The notes: a model not told the origin generated them from the sequence alone. A stretch of 43,148 nt of DNA from Coxiellaceae bacterium (GCA_029210045.1 JARGNX010000015.1:1-43148), one strand, 5' to 3'. Positions 21,849 through 32,219 are shown, numbered from the stretch's first letter. Numbers and translations: made by a program.

Positions 21849-24800
21849 ATGAGCAATCGAAAACGGAAATTTACTGATTTATTTATTGAGCGTCCAGTAT
21901 TAGCAGTGGTGATTAGCTTGCTGATTTTATTAGTGGGGTTACGCTCAATGCAAAGTATGCAGCTGCGCGAATTTCCTCAGCTCACTAATACCGTAATCAC
22001 GGTTACTACAGCTTATCCTGGGGCGTCAGCTGAATTAATGCAGGGGTTTATTACTCAGCGTATAGCTAAATCCATTTCAAGCTCGGAAGGCTTAGATTAT
22101 ATTTCGTCAACCAGTACGGATGGTCTGAGCACGGTTGAGGCTAATATTCGTTTAAATTACGATCCTGAAAAAGCGTTTACTAATGTAATGAGTAAAGTTT
22201 CGGAGGTGGAAGGCGACTTACCTACCGCGGCACAGAAACCGGTGATTACGAAAACCACTGGCTCAAAAACGGCGTTGATGTATTTGGCTTATCAAAGCAG
22301 CGTGATGTCCCCGCAGCAAGTGACGAATTATATTTCGCGTGTGGTGCAGCCCGTATTTGCTACGGTGCCGGGTGTTGCACAAGTGCAATTGTTAGGTGGT
22401 GGATATACTTATGCGATGCGGATTTGGTTGAGTACGGATCGTATGGCGGCGTTGGGTGTCACGCCAGAAGATGTCACTGTTGCTCTAAAGCGTAATAACT
22501 TTCAGTCTGCGGCTGGTAATACTAAAGGTAAATATATTACGGTATCTATTCGTGCGATGACTGACTTGCAGTCGGTAAAAGAATTTAAAAATATTGTCGT
22601 TAAATCGAAAAATAATAATTTAGTGCATTTGGGTGATATTGCTAAAGTCAAACTTGGCCAAGAAAGTTATGATGGTTACGCAACGTATAATGGTAAATTG
22701 GCTGTTTATGTCGCTATTATGCCAACGCCTACGGCAAATCCTTTGACCGTGATTAAAAACGCTAGAAAGATTTTAGGTCAATTAAAATCTGATTATCCGC
22801 CAGGCTTACAAAGCCATGTAGTATTTGATGCAACGCAATATATTCATGAGTCATTGGTTGAGGTGATTCGTACGATTATAGAGGCGACATTAATTGTTAT
22901 TTTGGTGATTTATTTATTCCTGGGTTCGATTCGTTCAGTGCTGATACCCGTTGTTACCATACCGTTATCACTGATTGGTGTTATGACCATCATGCTAGCG
23001 TTGGGTTATTCGCTGAACTTGTTAACTTTATTGGCTATGGTGCTGGCGATTGGTTTGGTTGTTGATGATGCGATTGTCGTGGTTGAAAATGTTCATCGTC
23101 ATATTGAGTTAGGCAAGGCGCCATTTAAGGCCGCCATTGAAGGTGCGCGTGAAATTGCAACACCGGTAATTGCCATGACGATTACTTTAGCTGCAGTGTA
23201 TGCACCGATTGGTTTTATGACAGGACTAACAGGTGACTTATTTGTTCAGTTTGCCTTTACCTTGGCAGCTACGGTGATTGTTTCCGGTATCATTGCATTA
23301 ACCTTATCTCCGATGATGTGTTCTAAATTGCTGCGCAATGATGCGAGCAATGGGCGATATGCGTTATGGCTTGATCGCAAAATGGATCATATGATGGCGA
23401 GCTATCAGCGTGTTTTGCGTGGCGTATTAATGCATCGCGGTGCGGTGCTGTTGATGGGTGTGATTGTGTTGATCTGTTGTTATGTGTTTTATGCGCTCAC
23501 CCCAGAGCAATTAGCACCACAAGAAGATCAGGGCATGATTTGGATGATGGCGAATGGTCCACAATACGCCAATATTGATTACACCACCAAGTTTTCCAAT
23601 ATGTTGGGACCTGTGATCGCTAAAAATAAAAATTCAGCAATGTACTTTATTATAAATGGTGCTGATGGTGGACCAAACAGTGTGATTGGCGGTGTTCGAT
23701 TAAAGACCTGGAGCCAACGAGACGACTCTGAGTCGGAAGTATTGCAGCAATTGCAAAGTAAGTTACAACAAAATCCAGGTTTGCGTGTTAATTTATTTGA
23801 GCCGCCAGCCTTGCCGATGGGGGGTAACTTTTTTCCAATTGATTTTGTGATTAAATCTACCGGCGACTTTAAACAGCTGTATAAAATCTCTGAAGAGCTA
23901 TTAACTAAAGCGCGCAAGAGTGGATACTTTCTATTTTTGCAAAATTCATTGCAGTTTAATAAGCCACAGGTAGTTTTCCATATTAATCGTAATAAAGCGG
24001 CACAGATGGGTATCGATATGCAAACAATCGGTGGTTCATTGGCCAGTGCTATGAGTGAGAACTATGTTAATCGTTTTAGTATGCTCGACCAAAGTTTTAA
24101 AGTGATTCCGCAACTGGAGCGCAAGTATCGCCGCAATGCAAAGCAACTTGATAGCCTTTATTTGAAAAATACTAAAGGTGATATGGTGCCATTGTCAGCA
24201 TTTTCTACCATCCAGCGTGAGGTCGAACCCAGCTCATTAATGCAGTTTCAACAGTTGAATGCAGTTGAGCTGCAAGGCATGATGTTCCCACCAAAAACAA
24301 CTATGGACGGTTTGAATTATTTAAAAACTGAAGCCATGAAGATTTTGCCGTCGGGTATGAGTATTGACTACAGCGGTAAATCGCGCACCTCTATTCAAGA
24401 AGGCAATAAAATGACAATGATGTTGTTCTTCTCAATTATTGTTATTTACTTGGTTTTGGCGGCGCAGTTTGAAAGCTTTAGTGATCCCATTACGATTTTA
24501 GTCAGTGTGTTAATGGCCTTTTTTGGCGCGTTGATTCCATTGTTTTTAGGTGCGGCAACACTAAATTTATACACTAAAATAGGCTTGATTACGCTGATTG
24601 GCTTGATTAGTAAGCACGGTATCCTGATGGTTGATTTTGCAAATCATTTACAAATGCAAGAAGGTCTGTCTAAGCTTGAGGCGATTGTGAAGGCGGCAGC
24701 CATTCGTTTACGGCCTATTCTTATGACAACGGTGGCAATGATAGCGGGTGTAATACCACTGATAATTGCTAGCGGAGCAGGAGCGGTTAGCCGACAAAAT

Positions 24801-24941
24801 ATTGGTACAGTTATTGCTTGCGGCATGTTTATTGGCACGGCATTTACTTTATTTGTTGTACCAACAATGTATACGTTATTAGCGAGGGATCATAAACAGG
24901 CACGAGGCCAGGCTGAGGTGCATAGTGACTCAACTACTTGA
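21849..24941 (+). CDS. RND multidrug efflux permease (AcrB/MexF-type, HAE1)
   Basis: 1030 residues, full length for the hydrophobe/amphiphile RND family. The predicted fold has 12 membrane helices and two large periplasmic loops. Proton-relay residues are present: Asp406-Asp407 in helix 4 (GLVVDDAIVVVENVHRH) and Lys922 in helix 10 (GLISKHGILMVDFAN). The N-terminal FIERPVLAVVISLLI and the periplasmic TTAYPGASAELMQ segment are typical. It is closer to the MexF/VexF-like two-component pumps than to AcrB. The 3' end overlaps the ygjP-like gene by 17 bp. Confidence 0.94.
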   Translation: MSNRKRKFTDLFIERPVLAVVISLLILLVGLRSMQSMQLREFPQLTNTVITVTTAYPGASAELMQGFITQRIAKSISSSEGLDYISSTSTDGLSTVEANIRLNYDPEKAFTNVMSKVSEVEGDLPTAAQKPVITKTTGSKTALMYLAYQSSVMSPQQVTNYISRVVQPVFATVPGVAQVQLLGGGYTYAMRIWLSTDRMAALGVTPEDVTVALKRNNFQSAAGNTKGKYITVSIRAMTDLQSVKEFKNIVVKSKNNNLVHLGDIAKVKLGQESYDGYATYNGKLAVYVAIMPTPTANPLTVIKNARKILGQLKSDYPPGLQSHVVFDATQYIHESLVEVIRTIIEATLIVILVIYLFLGSIRSVLIPVVTIPLSLIGVMTIMLALGYSLNLLTLLAMVLAIGLVVDDAIVVVENVHRHIELGKAPFKAAIEGAREIATPVIAMTITLAAVYAPIGFMTGLTGDLFVQFAFTLAATVIVSGIIALTLSPMMCSKLLRNDASNGRYALWLDRKMDHMMASYQRVLRGVLMHRGAVLLMGVIVLICCYVFYALTPEQLAPQEDQGMIWMMANGPQYANIDYTTKFSNMLGPVIAKNKNSAMYFIINGADGGPNSVIGGVRLKTWSQRDDSESEVLQQLQSKLQQNPGLRVNLFEPPALPMGGNFFPIDFVIKSTGDFKQLYKISEELLTKARKSGYFLFLQNSLQFNKPQVVFHINRNKAAQMGIDMQTIGGSLASAMSENYVNRFSMLDQSFKVIPQLERKYRRNAKQLDSLYLKNTKGDMVPLSAFSTIQREVEPSSLMQFQQLNAVELQGMMFPPKTTMDGLNYLKTEAMKILPSGMSIDYSGKSRTSIQEGNKMTMMLFFSIIVIYLVLAAQFESFSDPITILVSVLMAFFGALIPLFLGAATLNLYTKIGLITLIGLISKHGILMVDFANHLQMQEGLSKLEAIVKAAAIRLRPILMTTVAMIAGVIPLIIASGAGAVSRQNIGTVIACGMFIGTAFTLFVVPTMYTLLARDHKQARGQAEVHSDSTT

Positions 24942-25647
24942 CGCGCCAGTTAAATACCAAGTGCGACACAGTCGTCGCGCTAAGCGACTTTGCCTCAAGG
25001 TGTTACCAACGGGTGTTGAAGTGGTTATACCTGCAAACGTGTCCGAACAAGAGGCACATCAATTTGTTGCGCAACACCAGGATTGGCTCAAAAAACAATT
25101 ATCACAATTAAAGCCGCAGCGGCATAAAATTGATAATACCTGGCCACCCACAGTTATTCATCTAGCAGCGCTTAATGAAAAATGGCAATTACAAATTGTA
25201 TATCGTCAGCCCAGTTACTATGCGCAATTGGTGTTGAATGAGAATCAAACGCAGGATATTTGTTTGGGTAAGCACAGTCATCGTGAGCATGTGCGGCAGT
25301 TGTTAATGCAATGGGTAAAATGCAAGGCACGTTATAGTTTGACGCCGTGGCTGCAACGCTTGGCTCTAGAGTATGGGTTTAAAATGCGTAATTTATCTTA
25401 CCGCAATCAAAAATCACGCTGGGGCAGTTGCAATCAGGACGGTGATATTTCGCTCAACTTAAAGCTATTATTTTTGCCGCCTTCAGCGACAGAGTATGTT
25501 ATGATTCATGAATTGTGTCACACGGTATTTACTGACCATTCCAGCAATTTTTGGCACTTAGTTGGTCAGATAATACCTGATTATAAACGCTGTGAAGCGG
25601 AACTGAATCAACAGCAGTATGATATACCAGGATGGTTGGATGCTTAG
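24925..25647 (+). CDS. YgjP-like (DUF45/M48-related) metallopeptidase
   Basis: 240 residues starting at a GTG (24925) with GAGG 6 nt upstream, overlapping the RND pump gene. Family hallmarks are an N-terminal RHSRRAKRLCLKV strand, the RWGSCNQDGDISLN motif, and the zinc site HELCH (His195, Glu196, His199) followed by HSSNFWHLV. This is the UTP/YgjP-type zinc hydrolase family; the biological substrate is uncertain. Cytosolic, with no signal peptide. Confidence 0.88.
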   Translation: MTQLLDAPVKYQVRHSRRAKRLCLKVLPTGVEVVIPANVSEQEAHQFVAQHQDWLKKQLSQLKPQRHKIDNTWPPTVIHLAALNEKWQLQIVYRQPSYYAQLVLNENQTQDICLGKHSHREHVRQLLMQWVKCKARYSLTPWLQRLALEYGFKMRNLSYRNQKSRWGSCNQDGDISLNLKLLFLPPSATEYVMIHELCHTVFTDHSSNFWHLVGQIIPDYKRCEAELNQQQYDIPGWLDA

Positions 25648-26194
25648 GGTCATGGACGGAATAAAGCTTGCATCAAAGTGCGCATTATTTGTTACTAGTG
25701 CAGTGTTATGTGGTTGTATTTGGTATACGCCAGCGATGTTACCTCGTTTAAACCAAACTGAGATCGGTAATTACCCATTGAATTGCAATGATAATGGTAT
25801 TTTGTTTCGCAATTGGAAAATACATTTAACACGTAATCCATTAGCGACACATCCGCAGTTGTTATGGCTGGCCAATACCAGTCGTCAGTCAGTCATAATC
25901 GATATGGTTATTAAAAACCCATCGGCGAGTGCTGGCTGGTCATCAAAGTTAGACCCACAAAATTGGTCAGCGTTGCTGCAACAAGAACGTAGATTCACTT
26001 TGCAGTGTTTCACCGCTGATGGTAAATACCGTCATATTGATTGCGGTAATATGGTAAGTGCTTGCTGGATGCCAGTGAATGCGTCGAAAAAGGTGTTGAA
26101 TGGAAATTATTGGGTATCCGAAAATCGCAGTATGCAAGGTACGTATGAAAGTATTGACCAACGTGGATTTAAATTATTATCGCCAGGAGAGTAG
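25640..26194 (+). CDS. Putative lipoprotein, unknown function
   Basis: 184 residues from the ATG at 25640, which has AGGA 7 nt upstream and overlaps the ygjP-like gene by 8 bp. The hydrophobic N-terminus ends in AVLCGC, a plausible but non-ideal lipobox. The mature part is beta-rich, with four Cys in pairs (LQCFTADG, IDCGN, SACWM), and has no recognised domain. It may be a periplasmic lipoprotein; the function is unknown. Confidence 0.7.
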   Translation: MLRVMDGIKLASKCALFVTSAVLCGCIWYTPAMLPRLNQTEIGNYPLNCNDNGILFRNWKIHLTRNPLATHPQLLWLANTSRQSVIIDMVIKNPSASAGWSSKLDPQNWSALLQQERRFTLQCFTADGKYRHIDCGNMVSACWMPVNASKKVLNGNYWVSENRSMQGTYESIDQRGFKLLSPGE

Positions 26195-26198
26195 GTAA

Positions 26199-28364
26199 TT
26201 GGTAAAAAAATTCAAAAAGAAAGACCCACATTACCAACGTGAAAAGAAAAAATACGCTGATCCGTTACCCAGCCGTGAATTTATTATTGAGCATTTGGAA
26301 GAGGTAAATACACCTTGTTCGTCTGCACAGTTATCCGCAGATCTTGGCTTAAAAAAAGATCAGATCGTAGCTTTGAATCGGCGTTTAAGGGCGATGGAGC
26401 GTGATGGCCAATTACGTTGTAACCGTAAAGGCTGTTATGGCCTACTCAATAAATTAGAGTTGGTGCGTGGTAAGGTGCAAGCCCATAGAGATGGTTTTGG
26501 TTTTCTATTGCCAGAAGATGATGGTCAAGATATCTTTTTACCGTCGCGTCAAATGAATGGTTTATTTAATGGTGACAGCGTTGTGGTACGTGTGATGCGT
26601 ACTAATTCGCGAGGTCGTCGTGAAGGTTCTGTTGTTGAGGTACTAGAACATAACACCAAGCAATTAGTTGGAAAGCTATGTAATGAAGGTGGAATATGGT
26701 TTGTGTCGCCGGATAGCCGCCATATGCCGCAAGATGTTTTAGTAGGACCGGAAGATTTAAATGGGGCTGAATCAGGTCAGTTTGTGGTGATAGATGTTAT
26801 CCATCAGCCGCAAGTGCATGCCCATACGCGCGTGCGTGGTAAGGTTGCTGAAATTTTAGGTGATCACCTAACCATGGGCATGGAAGTTGAGTTAGCATTA
26901 CGGTCTCATCAAATTCCTCATGAGTGGCCGAAAGCGGTAGAAAAAGAGGCCAAAAAATACAAGGATAAAATCAGTAAGGCAGAATTATCTCGTCGTTGCG
27001 ACTTGCGTGATTTACCGTTTGTTACGATTGATGGTGAAGATGCGCGTGATTTTGATGATGCGGTGTTGTGTCAACCTCTGGAGAAGGGCGGCTGGCGTGT
27101 GTATGTTGCTATTGCGGACGTTGCACATTACGTTGCTGTTGATTCGGCAATTGATCAGCAGGCCAGTGAGCGCGGTAACTCAGTTTATTTTCCGGCGCGT
27201 GTTATTCCAATGCTACCTGAAGTGTTATCAAACCAATTGTGCTCTTTAATGCCTAAGGTTGATCGCTTGGCTATGGTTTGTGAGATGACACTTGACTCAA
27301 AAGGCCATGTTAAGTCATCACAATTTTATAATGGCGTGATTCATTCTCATGCCCGTTTAACCTATGAGCAGGTTAATGAATTTCTGCATCACGATGGAAA
27401 AATGCCTGAGGATGTGCAGCAAACGGTTAAAGATTGCTATGCGGTTTTCCAGTTACTGATTAAACAGCGAAAGCTGCGCGGTGCGATTGACTTTGAAACG
27501 GTAGAGACACGAATTCAGTTTGGTGAAGATGGTAAAATAGATCAGATTGTCCCAGTGACTCGCAACGAGGCGCATCGTTTAATTGAAGAGCTTATGTTGC
27601 TGGCCAATAAAACCACAGCTGAATATTTGTTAAAACACAATGCGGTGGTTTTATACCGTAATCATGAGTGCCCTGAAGGTGATAAAATTGAAGGCTTACG
27701 TGACTTTTTAAAGATGTTTAGTTTGCGCTTAAGTGGCGGCAGTGAAACCTCGGCGATGGATTATTCTAAATTATTAAGCCAAATTCAGGGACGTAAAGAC
27801 TCGCATTTGCTGCAAACCGTTTTACTGCGCTCATTAAAGCAAGCCAAGTTTGAGATTGAAAATAAGGGGCATTTTGGTCTTTCTTATGATGCTTATTGTC
27901 AATTTACTTCACCGATTCGCCGTTACCCAGATTTAATCATTCATCGAGCTATTAAGCACATCACATCGGTAGATGCAAAGAAGTCATATCCATATACAGC
28001 TGAAGCCATGGCAGGATTGGGTGAGCACTATTCGACCACCGAACGCCGTGCAGACAAGGCGACACGTGACTCAGTTGACTGGCTGAAGTGCTATTACATG
28101 AGAGATAAAGTGGGTGAAACCTATAAGGGTATCATCAGTGATGTCACCAGTTTCGGCTTATTTGTCCAGCTTGAAAATATTTATGTGGAAGGTTTGGTGC
28201 ATATCGCTACACTCAAAAATGATTATTATCACTATGATTCCGGGCACCACCTATTACGCGCCAAAAAAAGTGGTAAAACATACCGCTTAGGTGATGAGAT
28301 GACCGTATTAGTAGCTAAGGTCAGTGTTGATGATCGACGCATTGATTTTGATTGTGTTGACTAG
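26199..28364 (+). CDS. rnr: Ribonuclease R
   Basis: 721 residues, 3'-5' exoribonuclease that degrades structured RNA. The order is a basic N-terminal helix, winged helix (~residues 25-85), two cold-shock domains, RNB catalytic domain (~260-590) and S1 domain (~640-720, GETYKGIISDVTSFGLFVQL). The catalytic metal ligands are in GEDARDFDDA (Asp281, Asp284, Asp286, Asp287), and the family signature HRLIEELMLLAN is present. The start is TTG at 26199, giving MVKKFKKKDPHYQ; GGAGAG lies just upstream. It is shorter than the E. coli enzyme (813) because the Lys-rich C-terminal tail is missing. Confidence 0.95.
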   Translation: MVKKFKKKDPHYQREKKKYADPLPSREFIIEHLEEVNTPCSSAQLSADLGLKKDQIVALNRRLRAMERDGQLRCNRKGCYGLLNKLELVRGKVQAHRDGFGFLLPEDDGQDIFLPSRQMNGLFNGDSVVVRVMRTNSRGRREGSVVEVLEHNTKQLVGKLCNEGGIWFVSPDSRHMPQDVLVGPEDLNGAESGQFVVIDVIHQPQVHAHTRVRGKVAEILGDHLTMGMEVELALRSHQIPHEWPKAVEKEAKKYKDKISKAELSRRCDLRDLPFVTIDGEDARDFDDAVLCQPLEKGGWRVYVAIADVAHYVAVDSAIDQQASERGNSVYFPARVIPMLPEVLSNQLCSLMPKVDRLAMVCEMTLDSKGHVKSSQFYNGVIHSHARLTYEQVNEFLHHDGKMPEDVQQTVKDCYAVFQLLIKQRKLRGAIDFETVETRIQFGEDGKIDQIVPVTRNEAHRLIEELMLLANKTTAEYLLKHNAVVLYRNHECPEGDKIEGLRDFLKMFSLRLSGGSETSAMDYSKLLSQIQGRKDSHLLQTVLLRSLKQAKFEIENKGHFGLSYDAYCQFTSPIRRYPDLIIHRAIKHITSVDAKKSYPYTAEAMAGLGEHYSTTERRADKATRDSVDWLKCYYMRDKVGETYKGIISDVTSFGLFVQLENIYVEGLVHIATLKNDYYHYDSGHHLLRAKKSGKTYRLGDEMTVLVAKVSVDDRRIDFDCVD

Positions 28365-28372
28365 GAACGCTC

Positions 28373-29089
28373 TTGGGAAACAGGCAACATTATAAAAATA
28401 CAGTTCGATTGCTGATTGTAATGTCGGTTTGCTGCTTTACATCCCTATACGCTTATTGTGATTTACCCAGTAGCACGGCGACTTACTCTATTTATTCGCG
28501 TAAAAGCCATGTGGGTAAGGTGCTTGAAACCATTACTCACCATAAGCGGCATTACAGCATTAAAAACAGCACAAAAATAGGATTTTTTCTTTTACGAGAT
28601 ACGATTCAGCAAAGCAGCAAAGGTTTGTTTTTAAAAAACACTATACAACCCACTGAATATGAATTATCTGACTTAGATAAAAAAACCAATAATTTTATAA
28701 ATTTTTATCCGAATCAAAACAGGGTGCGCGCTAATTTTAAGTCAAAGATCTCCAAGTCTACACAAAAGAATTGGCCTATTTATGATCCCTTGAGCTATCA
28801 ACTGGCTTTGCGTTGCAAGTTGATGACCACTGAATTCTCGACATTAACATTACCTGTGTTTGATCAAGATCATTTGCATAAGTACCGATTTAAAGTGATA
28901 AGTAGAAATAAAATAATAGATACAGCGATTGGTAAGCTTAATACTATTGAGGTTAAGTTATTAGTACTGCCTGAAAATGTGATAGCCCTATTATGGTTTG
29001 CTCGCCACCGGCATATGATATTGGTGCAGAGCAGTTTGTTAACACTGAATAAAGGGTCGGTTTTTAGTGCTATTAAGTCGCTTAAATAA
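28373..29089 (+). CDS. DUF3108-type exported protein
   Basis: 238 residues from a TTG start with AGGA 6 nt upstream that overlaps the rnr stop. The hydrophobic N-terminus (VRLLIVMSVCCFTSLYAYC) is a signal peptide. The mature protein has the DUF3108 layout: a TATYSIYSRKSHVGKVLETI strand region, a central YDPLSYQLALR motif, and paired beta strands. DUF3108 proteins are predicted periplasmic, lipid-binding-like barrels of unknown role. It is 17 nt upstream of the membrane sulfatase-like gene and likely co-transcribed with it. Confidence 0.82.
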   Translation: MGNRQHYKNTVRLLIVMSVCCFTSLYAYCDLPSSTATYSIYSRKSHVGKVLETITHHKRHYSIKNSTKIGFFLLRDTIQQSSKGLFLKNTIQPTEYELSDLDKKTNNFINFYPNQNRVRANFKSKISKSTQKNWPIYDPLSYQLALRCKLMTTEFSTLTLPVFDQDHLHKYRFKVISRNKIIDTAIGKLNTIEVKLLVLPENVIALLWFARHRHMILVQSSLLTLNKGSVFSAIKSLK

Positions 29090-29106
29090 TAAGGTAAGGT
29101 CTCTCA

Positions 29107-31158
29107 ATGTTGTCAGGTAATCGCGGTTTTCTCGCCTTGGTATTAATCACACTGTCCGTCGCTGCTTTTTTCGCGCAGCTGTTTGTTTTCGTTAATCGCG
29201 GAACAATAGTGTTGGGTTATTTATTTATGGCCATAGTGGGTGGCAAAATAACCTTGCCGCCAACCGTAATATGGCATCTTGTAGCATTTCTTGGCGCCAT
29301 TGTGTTGTTCTATGCCATCTATACACTGCTCATTTACTACTTAACGTTATTGTCCGCTAAGCAGCTAGGTTTAAAACCCCCAAATTATTTGATGCTGGGT
29401 TTTTTGTTGTGGTTATTAGTGGGGGCTGAGGCTTTATTATTCAATCAGCTTAATTTCCCCAGCTCTGTTTATGCTATTTTTATGGATTCATTTTTGCCGC
29501 GCTGGTTATCCTTAAGCTTGATTGCTTTGATAGGGGCGGTATTGTTTTTCTTTGTTTCACTGGCTGTGTGGCGCTTAGTGTCTCTTTGTTTACATGCCAT
29601 CAAAATTCGAAAATGGCTAAAGGGTGTGATGGCTCTTGTGGTTGCTGTACTCACTTTTGGGGTGTTTAATATTATCCATGCAAGTCATCATTATCATGGT
29701 GCTACAGCAAAGCGACCTAACGTGATTATTGTCGGGGTTGATTCTTTACGGCCAGACTATGTAACCCCGGAAAATATGCCATTTGTTTCGAAATTTCTTA
29801 AGAAATCGGTTAATTTTTCTCAGGTCTATACGATGTTGCCAAGAACATTTGCCTCGTATACAGCGATTTTAACAGGGCTTCCTCCAGCAGAGAGTGGTGT
29901 TCGTTTTAGCTTTCAGTCCCATACAAAACTGAATGTTGCGAGTTCTTTAGCTAATATTCTTAAAAAAGCGGGGTATGCCACTTACTTTTCTATTGATGAT
30001 TCACAGTACATGAACATGACGCCGCAATTTGGTTTTGACAAAATTGATACCAATGGTAGCAGCGTGATGAACCACGTGCTTTCACAATTGGATGACTTTC
30101 CTTTATTTAACCTTGTATCCAATACTGCTATTAGTTACTGGTTATTCCCTTATACGTTTAATAGTCGCGGTGCGCATACAACGTATCAGCCTCGCCGCTA
30201 TGTTGATCATGTATTAAACTCAGAGTCTGGTATAGCATCACACCCCGCTTTTTTGCTGGTGCACTTTTGTTTGCCGCATTGGCCTTATGCTTGGGCGGGC
30301 TCTCATTTTAATGCTACCACTACAATAGCAACAAAATATCTTGCGGCTGTAAGACGCGTTGATACTCAGGTAAAAAATTATATGGCGGGATTGAAGCGGC
30401 AGGGTTTTTTACGCCATGCTATTGTTATTGTGCTTTCTGATCATGGTGAGGCGTTGAATAAAAATCATGGTAGAGTTGTATCGGTGTCGGGGTATCGACC
30501 TGGCGTTAACAGTCAGTCTGACATTTTCAATCAATTAAATTTTTTTAAAGGGTTTGGTAAAGAACATTTTAGTCGTTCGTATGGTCATGGCGGTGATGTT
30601 TTGTCTTTGCTGCAGGCGCACACGGTTTTGGCTTGGCATCTGTTTGGTTTTGGCGCACGCCCAACGGTATCTACTGTGGCGCAGCGTGCTAGTGTCTTAG
30701 ACATTAAACCAACCGTCTTACAGCTTTTGCAATTGCCGGAAGTGGATTCAGCGCAGAGTCATTCTTTGATGCCTGCGTTTTATGGCAGAGGCATTGTTGA
30801 TCACCCCTATTTACTTTTTGAGACGGGGTACAATCCTAGTGCGATGTATTCACCACCTTATTCTGACTCTAAGATAGTAAAAGAGGTTGTGGCCGACACG
30901 AAAATCAATCCTTCCAGTGGTGTGGTAATGTTTTGGCAGTCTGCTTTTCGGCGATTATTACAAACCAAGCAGCATGCCGTTTGGTATAAAAATTGGTATT
31001 TGGCACGGTTACGAGCAAATAGAAAGCAACCGACGTTTGCTTTAGTGAATTTAACCACGCAAGAATGGACGGATGATATGAGTAGTTCGTTTGCTAAGCA
31101 TTCGCCCGCTGCAAATATGCTGAAAATGCTTTTGTCAGGGGAACAGAGTAAAGCCTAG
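29107..31158 (+). CDS. Membrane-anchored sulfatase-fold enzyme (probable phosphotransferase)
   Basis: 683 residues. About six N-terminal membrane helices (residues ~8-190) precede a periplasmic alkaline-phosphatase-superfamily domain. Metal-binding Asp212 is in VGVDSLRPDYV. Where sulfatases have Cys/Ser for formylglycine, this protein has Thr247 (RTFASYTAILTG). Downstream are VLSDHGEAL and SYGHGGD metal-site motifs. A Thr nucleophile and the helical anchor resemble lipoteichoic-acid synthase, EptA and OpgE-type phosphotransferases rather than true sulfatases. A role in modifying an envelope lipid or glycan is inference. The 3' end overlaps the convergent queG by 4 bp. Confidence 0.85.
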   Translation: MLSGNRGFLALVLITLSVAAFFAQLFVFVNRGTIVLGYLFMAIVGGKITLPPTVIWHLVAFLGAIVLFYAIYTLLIYYLTLLSAKQLGLKPPNYLMLGFLLWLLVGAEALLFNQLNFPSSVYAIFMDSFLPRWLSLSLIALIGAVLFFFVSLAVWRLVSLCLHAIKIRKWLKGVMALVVAVLTFGVFNIIHASHHYHGATAKRPNVIIVGVDSLRPDYVTPENMPFVSKFLKKSVNFSQVYTMLPRTFASYTAILTGLPPAESGVRFSFQSHTKLNVASSLANILKKAGYATYFSIDDSQYMNMTPQFGFDKIDTNGSSVMNHVLSQLDDFPLFNLVSNTAISYWLFPYTFNSRGAHTTYQPRRYVDHVLNSESGIASHPAFLLVHFCLPHWPYAWAGSHFNATTTIATKYLAAVRRVDTQVKNYMAGLKRQGFLRHAIVIVLSDHGEALNKNHGRVVSVSGYRPGVNSQSDIFNQLNFFKGFGKEHFSRSYGHGGDVLSLLQAHTVLAWHLFGFGARPTVSTVAQRASVLDIKPTVLQLLQLPEVDSAQSHSLMPAFYGRGIVDHPYLLFETGYNPSAMYSPPYSDSKIVKEVVADTKINPSSGVVMFWQSAFRRLLQTKQHAVWYKNWYLARLRANRKQPTFALVNLTTQEWTDDMSSSFAKHSPAANMLKMLLSGEQSKA

Positions 31159-32219
31159 GTATTTTTGTTTGTGTGCTGCTGTAAAGCCCAGCTGATATGC
31201 TCGCGAACCATTATGTTTTCGTAATCAAGGCGAGATTGTAATGCATTCACGACCTCTGTGGTTGTTTTGCTATTACCTAATGCCACTGCGACATTTCTAA
31301 TCCAATTGTCATATGAGCAGCGACGCATAGCGCTACCTTGAGTGACTTTATCGTAGTGTTCAGGAGTCCACAAAAAGCATTCGATTAATGTAATGCTGTC
31401 TAACTGATGACGTGGTAAAAAATCTAATTCTTTTGTCGGTTGTGCAAAGCGATTCCATGGGCAACATAACTGGCAATCATCACAGCCATAAATGCGATTA
31501 CCTATGGCTTTGCGAAACTCCATTGGAATTGGGCCGGTATTCTCAATGGTTAAATACGAAATACAGCGACGTGCATCCAGTTGGTAAGGAGCAACAATGG
31601 CTTTGGTTGGACAAATATCTAAACAAGCGGTGCAACGTCCGCAGTGTTCGGTTTCTATGGGGGGATCAATTGGTAGGGGTATATCAGTGTATAGTTCACC
31701 AAGAAAAAAATATGAACCCGCTTTACGATTAATCAAGCACGTGTTTTTGCCAATCCAACCTAGACCGGTTTTATTCGCAATAGCACGTTCCATGACGGGT
31801 GCGCTATCGACAAATGCGCGGTAACCAAACGGGCCAACCCGTTGTTGAATCCATGCGGCTAATTTATTCAGTTTTTTCTTTAGCACTTTGTGGTAGTCAC
31901 GGCCTAAAGCATAACGAGATACATAGGCTTGTTGGTTATCATTGAGTATGTGTTCGCAATGCTGCTCTGGTGGCATGTAGTCTAAACGTACAGATATAAT
32001 GGTTAAAGTGCCAGGGACTAGCTCATCAGGCTTGGTACGTTTTGTACCGTGTTTGAACATATAATCCATATCAGCATGGTGGCCATTTTCGATCCAATCG
32101 CAAAGGTGTTTTTCGGCTTGCTCTAAGCGCGTATCGGTAATTCCAACTTGTTGAAAACCAAGGGAAATTCCGTAGTGTTTGATCTCTTCAGCCAGGTTGG
32201 TAAAATCACTAGTTTCCAT
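31155..32219 (-). CDS. queG: Epoxyqueuosine reductase
   Basis: 354 residues. Last step of queuosine synthesis in tRNA, with cobalamin and two [4Fe-4S] clusters. The Cys motifs are CGRCTACLDICP (Cys193, 196, 199, 203) and CDDCQLCCPW. The middle holds KVLKKKLNKLA and FVDSAPVMERA, typical of QueG. The start is uncertain: ATG at 32219 or GTG at 32234, neither with a good ribosome-binding site. It is divergent from nnr with only 17 nt between start codons, the same arrangement as in E. coli. The C-terminal HEAT-like extension is present. Confidence 0.94.
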   Translation of the reverse strand: METSDFTNLAEEIKHYGISLGFQQVGITDTRLEQAEKHLCDWIENGHHADMDYMFKHGTKRTKPDELVPGTLTIISVRLDYMPPEQHCEHILNDNQQAYVSRYALGRDYHKVLKKKLNKLAAWIQQRVGPFGYRAFVDSAPVMERAIANKTGLGWIGKNTCLINRKAGSYFFLGELYTDIPLPIDPPIETEHCGRCTACLDICPTKAIVAPYQLDARRCISYLTIENTGPIPMEFRKAIGNRIYGCDDCQLCCPWNRFAQPTKELDFLPRHQLDSITLIECFLWTPEHYDKVTQGSAMRRCSYDNWIRNVAVALGNSKTTTEVVNALQSRLDYENIMVREHISWALQQHTNKNT

